Of a stretch of 7,462 bases of DNA, positions 5,804 through 7,462 are shown one piece after another; positions within the stretch are counted from its first letter, which is position 1, and each line of letters begins with the position of its first letter. The position numbers were made by a program, and so were the translations under genes. The notes beneath the pieces are model-generated. The model searched no databases. It saw only the letters and a list, made by a program, of their open reading frames with translations, and was not told where the DNA came from. This DNA comes from Pseudonocardiales bacterium (GTDB lineage: Bacteria > Actinomycetota > Actinomycetes > Mycobacteriales > Pseudonocardiaceae): NCBI GenBank assembly GCA_013695005.1, contig JACDBJ010000595.1, forward strand, positions 1 through 7,462, given 5' to 3'.

Positions 5804-6277
5804 TCAGAACGGTGGTTCGTCGGCTGCCGGCGCCGGCGTGCCGGCCGGCGGCGCGGAACCCCACGGGTCTTCCGCCGAGCCGCTGCCACCGAAGCCGCCG
5901 CCGCCACTGCCGCGGCTGACCTTGTTGACCTTGGCGGTGGCGTACTTGAGCGACGGGCCGATCTCGTCGACCTCAAGCTCCACCACGGTGCGCTTCTCGC
6001 CCTCGCGAGTCTCGTAGCTGCGCTGGCGCAGCCGGCCGGACACCACCACCCGCATACCGCGGGTGAGCGTCTCGGCGACGTTCTCGGCGGCCTGGCGCCA
6101 GATGTTGCAGCGCATGAACAGCGCCTCGCCGTCCTTCCACTCCCCGCTGGCCTTGTCGAAGCTGCGCGGGGTGGAAGCCACCGTGAAGTTGGCCACCGCG
6201 GCACCGCTGGGGGTGAACCGCAGTTCGGGATCGGCGGTGAGGTTGCCGACCACAGTGATAGTCGTGTCGCCTGCCAT
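5804..6277 (-). CDS. ssb: Single-stranded DNA-binding protein
   Basis: A 157-aa SSB that coats single-stranded DNA during replication, recombination and repair as a tetramer. The OB fold spans about 1-112 (TITVVGNLTADPELRFTPSG near the start, FMRCNIWRQAAENV at 54-67, VVVSGRLRQRSYETREG at 77-93). A glycine-rich linker (about 122-133) and a Pro/Ala stretch lead to the acidic tip DEPPF, the docking site for partner proteins. The ATG at 6277 lies only 5 bp after the rpsF stop; the GGGTAGGA that would serve as its binding site overlaps that stop codon, suggesting translational coupling to S6. The short spacing to the ATG (3 nt after AGGA) supports reliance on coupling. Confidence 0.98.
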   Translation of the reverse strand: MAGDTTITVVGNLTADPELRFTPSGAAVANFTVASTPRSFDKASGEWKDGEALFMRCNIWRQAAENVAETLTRGMRVVVSGRLRQRSYETREGEKRTVVELEVDEIGPSLKYATAKVNKVSRGSGGGGFGGSGSAEDPWGSAPPAGTPAPAADEPPF

Positions 6278-6282
6278 GGGTC

Positions 6283-6597
6283 CTACCCTTCGCTCGGCGC
6301 GGTCTGCCGCGCAGCTGCCTTGCGAAGTACCTTCGTCCGCAGCACTGACTCATTCAGCGTGAGCTGCCGGTCGAGCTCGGCGACCGTGGCCGGCTCGCAG
6401 GTGACGTCGAGCACCGCGTAGATGCCTTCGCCGTGCTTGAGGATCTCGAACGCGAGGCGGCGCTTGCCCCAGACCTCGATGTTCTCGACCGACCCGCCGT
6501 CGTTCTTGACGACGTTGAGGAAGGTCTCAAGGGACGGGGTAACGGTGCGTTCGTCGAGGTTCGGGTCGAGGATGACCATGAGCTCGTAGTGACGCAT
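6283..6597 (-). CDS. rpsF: 30S ribosomal protein S6
   Basis: A 104-aa small-subunit protein that pairs with S18 on the central domain of 16S rRNA. It shows MRHYELMVILDPN at the N-terminus, WGKRRLAFEI (43-52) and LNESVLRTKVLR (81-92), all conserved in the family. I start it at ATG 6597 because MRHYE is the family N-terminus. An in-frame GTG at 6606 would add three residues (MVL) but lies only 3 nt from AGGAGG (6610-6615). From ATG 6597 the spacing is 12 nt, or 9 nt to the extended AGGAGGTGA. First gene of the operon; its leader can fold so that the binding site is buried (see 6610-6652). Confidence 0.97.
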   Translation of the reverse strand: MRHYELMVILDPNLDERTVTPSLETFLNVVKNDGGSVENIEVWGKRRLAFEILKHGEGIYAVLDVTCEPATVAELDRQLTLNESVLRTKVLRKAAARQTAPSEG

Positions 6598-6609
6598 GAG
6601 AACCACTCA

Positions 6610-6652
6610 CCTCCTGTGGGCTAAGCGGCCACGGTCCATCCGCGGCAGGAGG
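6610..6652 (-). promoter_or_regulatory. rpsF leader structure resembling the S6:S18 autoregulatory motif
   Basis: Read as minus-strand RNA, CCUCCUG (6652-6646) pairs perfectly with CAGGAGG (6616-6610), which contains the whole rpsF Shine-Dalgarno. Directly stacked inside is a hairpin CCGCGG-AUGGA-CCGUGG (6645-6629, six pairs with one G-U). The 3' strand then has a 12-nt bulge starting with CCG (6628-6626). The S6:S18 leader known from several phyla is described as a conserved CCG in a bulge flanked by a stem and a hairpin, imitating the 16S rRNA site; the match in layout and gene context is good. Bulge size and exact geometry were not compared with the published consensus. Likely role: excess S6:S18 stabilises the closed form and lowers operon translation. 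Confidence 0.6.
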
Positions 6653-6720
6653 GTCTCGTGCCGTCCGACCGGGCTGTGAGGACCACCGGGGCACCTGCGC
6701 CCTGGTCAGCGACCTTTCCA

Positions 6721-6755
6721 GGCTAGCACCGGCGTGGCAGCGCCCAGTGCTAGCC
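6721..6755. repeat. 9-bp inverted repeat in the rpsF/nfo divergent region
   Basis: GGCTAGCAC (6721-6729) and its exact reverse complement GTGCTAGCC (6747-6755) are 17 bp apart. The same DNA also forms a direct repeat, GCTAGC(A/C)CCGGC at 6722-6733 and 6749-6760 (11 of 12 identical). Both copies contain -10-like hexamers on the minus strand (TAGCAC and TAGCCT), so they may be tandem promoter elements of rpsF instead of a regulator site. Confidence 0.45.
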
Positions 6756-6775
6756 CCGGCACTCGTGCGCCACAA
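6747..6775 (-). promoter_or_regulatory. Candidate rpsF operon promoter
   Basis: On the minus strand, TTGTGG (6770-6775) is separated by 17 bp from TAGCAC (6747-6752). The start would be near 6740, giving a leader of about 140 nt that includes the S6:S18-like fold. A second -10-like TAGCCT lies at 6720-6725 without a good -35. Both matches are weak. Confidence 0.3.
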
Positions 6776-6852
6776 CTACCCTGGGAGCAAGTTCTGTCAC
6801 ATGAGTGCCGCCCGACGGCCAGCGCCGGGGCGCCGGGCCTCGGGGCGGGCCG

Positions 6853-6858
6853 TAGGCT
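6853..6858 (+). promoter_or_regulatory. -10-like element placing nfo as a leaderless gene
   Basis: TAGGCT fits TANNNT and ends 8 nt before the A of the nfo ATG at 6867. There is no Shine-Dalgarno in the 20 nt upstream of the ATG. A -10 this close with no ribosome site is the pattern of leaderless transcripts, common in actinobacteria. No clear -35 is visible in the very GC-rich DNA before it. Confidence 0.4.
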
Positions 6859-6866
6859 TGCCTGCC

Positions 6867-7462
6867 ATGCGCATCGGGGCCCACGTGCACGACGGCGACC
6901 CCATCGCCGCGGCAGCCGAACGCGGCGCCGAGGTCGTCCAGATCTTCCTGTCCGACCCGCAGGGCTGGGAGTCGCCGCAGCCGCACCCGCAGGCCGAGCA
7001 GCTGCTCGACGGGCGGCTCGGCGTGTTCGTGCACTCGCCGTACCGGATCAACGTCGCGTCGGTGAACAACCGGATCCGGATCCCGTCCCGCAAGCTGGTC
7101 ACCGAGTACGCCCAGGGTGCCGCGACGGTCGGCGCGCAGGGGCTGGTGGTGCACGGCGGGCACGTCGCCGCGGGCGAGGACCCCGCAGTCGGCATCGACA
7201 ACTGGCGCAAGTTCCTGTCCAGGCAGGCCGACGCGGGCGGCTTCGCCGTCCCGATCCTGATCGAGAACACCGCGGGCGGCGAGAACGCCATCGCACGCCG
7301 CTTCGACATGCTGGCCCGGTTGTGGGACGCGGTCGGCGAGTTCGACGCCGGGTTCGTGCTGGACACCTGCCACGCGTTCGCCGCGGGCGAGGAGCTCGGT
7401 GACGCTGTGGACCGGGTCAAGGCGATCACTGGGCGGATCGACCTCGTGCACCTGAACAACTC
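6867..7462 (+). CDS. nfo: Deoxyribonuclease IV (AP endonuclease, family 2), 3' end outside window
   Basis: The first 198 residues of a TIM-barrel, zinc-dependent apurinic/apyrimidinic endonuclease that incises DNA 5' of abasic sites in base excision repair. The start MRIGAHV and the metal-site pattern are clear: H56 in VHSPY, H96 in VVHGGH, E133 in LIENTAGG, D166 and H169 in LDTCHAF, and H195 in VHLNN, which correspond in order to ligands of E. coli endonuclease IV. The final Asp/His and Glu ligands would lie beyond the window; full length should be about 250-280 aa. No ribosome binding site precedes the ATG, and a -10-like TAGGCT sits 8 nt upstream, so translation may be leaderless. It is divergent from rpsF with 269 bp between the starts. 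Confidence 0.93.
   Translation, partial: MRIGAHVHDGDPIAAAAERGAEVVQIFLSDPQGWESPQPHPQAEQLLDGRLGVFVHSPYRINVASVNNRIRIPSRKLVTEYAQGAATVGAQGLVVHGGHVAAGEDPAVGIDNWRKFLSRQADAGGFAVPILIENTAGGENAIARRFDMLARLWDAVGEFDAGFVLDTCHAFAAGEELGDAVDRVKAITGRIDLVHLNN

Noticed and set aside
1..7462. Mobile element, CRISPR array, toxin-antitoxin or defence system
   Set aside because: No transposase, integrase, terminal repeats, spacer-repeat pattern or toxin-like small gene pair seen; composition is uniform and gene content is conserved actinobacterial core or common accessory.

Overview
The window is about 70% GC and dense with genes, with frequent GTG starts, strong AGGAG-type ribosome binding sites and 4-14 bp gaps inside operons. 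It also carries the actinobacterial order rpsF-ssb-rpsR-rplI followed by dnaB, a BlaI/M56 pair and a PcaD-type hydrolase. Together these point to an actinomycete chromosome, probably of the Pseudonocardiales type; that family guess is inference. No mobile element, CRISPR array, tRNA or rRNA is visible. Most of the content is housekeeping or ordinary accessory metabolism, and I see no evidence for a novel multi-gene system.

Layout. Positions 1-868 (minus) hold an almost complete aldo/keto reductase of the PdxI/YdbC type, cut at its C-terminus by the window edge. Positions 1018-2384 (minus) hold a translationally coupled pair: a BlaI/MecI-type repressor, then a short M56 membrane metalloprotease with no penicillin-sensor domain. 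Divergent from it, 2476-3243 (plus) is a PcaD-like 3-oxoadipate enol-lactonase. It converges, with a 6-bp gap, on the replicative helicase gene dnaB (3250-4662, minus). A 387-bp non-coding gap (4663-5049) upstream of dnaB holds a possible promoter, a 16-bp near-palindrome, several DnaA-box-like 9-mers and a repeated 10-mer. Positions 5050-6597 (minus) are the operon rpsF-ssb-rpsR-rplI. A 269-bp divergent region separates rpsF from a deoxyribonuclease IV gene (6867 to the window edge, plus).

How the genes work together. S6, S18 and L9 are ribosomal proteins, and S6 and S18 bind 16S rRNA as a pair. SSB and DnaB act at the replication fork, and endonuclease IV repairs abasic sites, so the right half is a translation/replication/repair block. 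The best observation is in the rpsF leader. A 7-bp anti-Shine-Dalgarno helix encloses the whole AGGAGG, a 6-bp hairpin stacks on it, and a 3'-side bulge starts with CCG. This architecture resembles the known S6:S18 autoregulatory leader. The other regulatory candidates (DnaA-like boxes before dnaB, a leaderless promoter at nfo, the 9-bp inverted repeat between rpsF and nfo) are weaker and are given as hypotheses.
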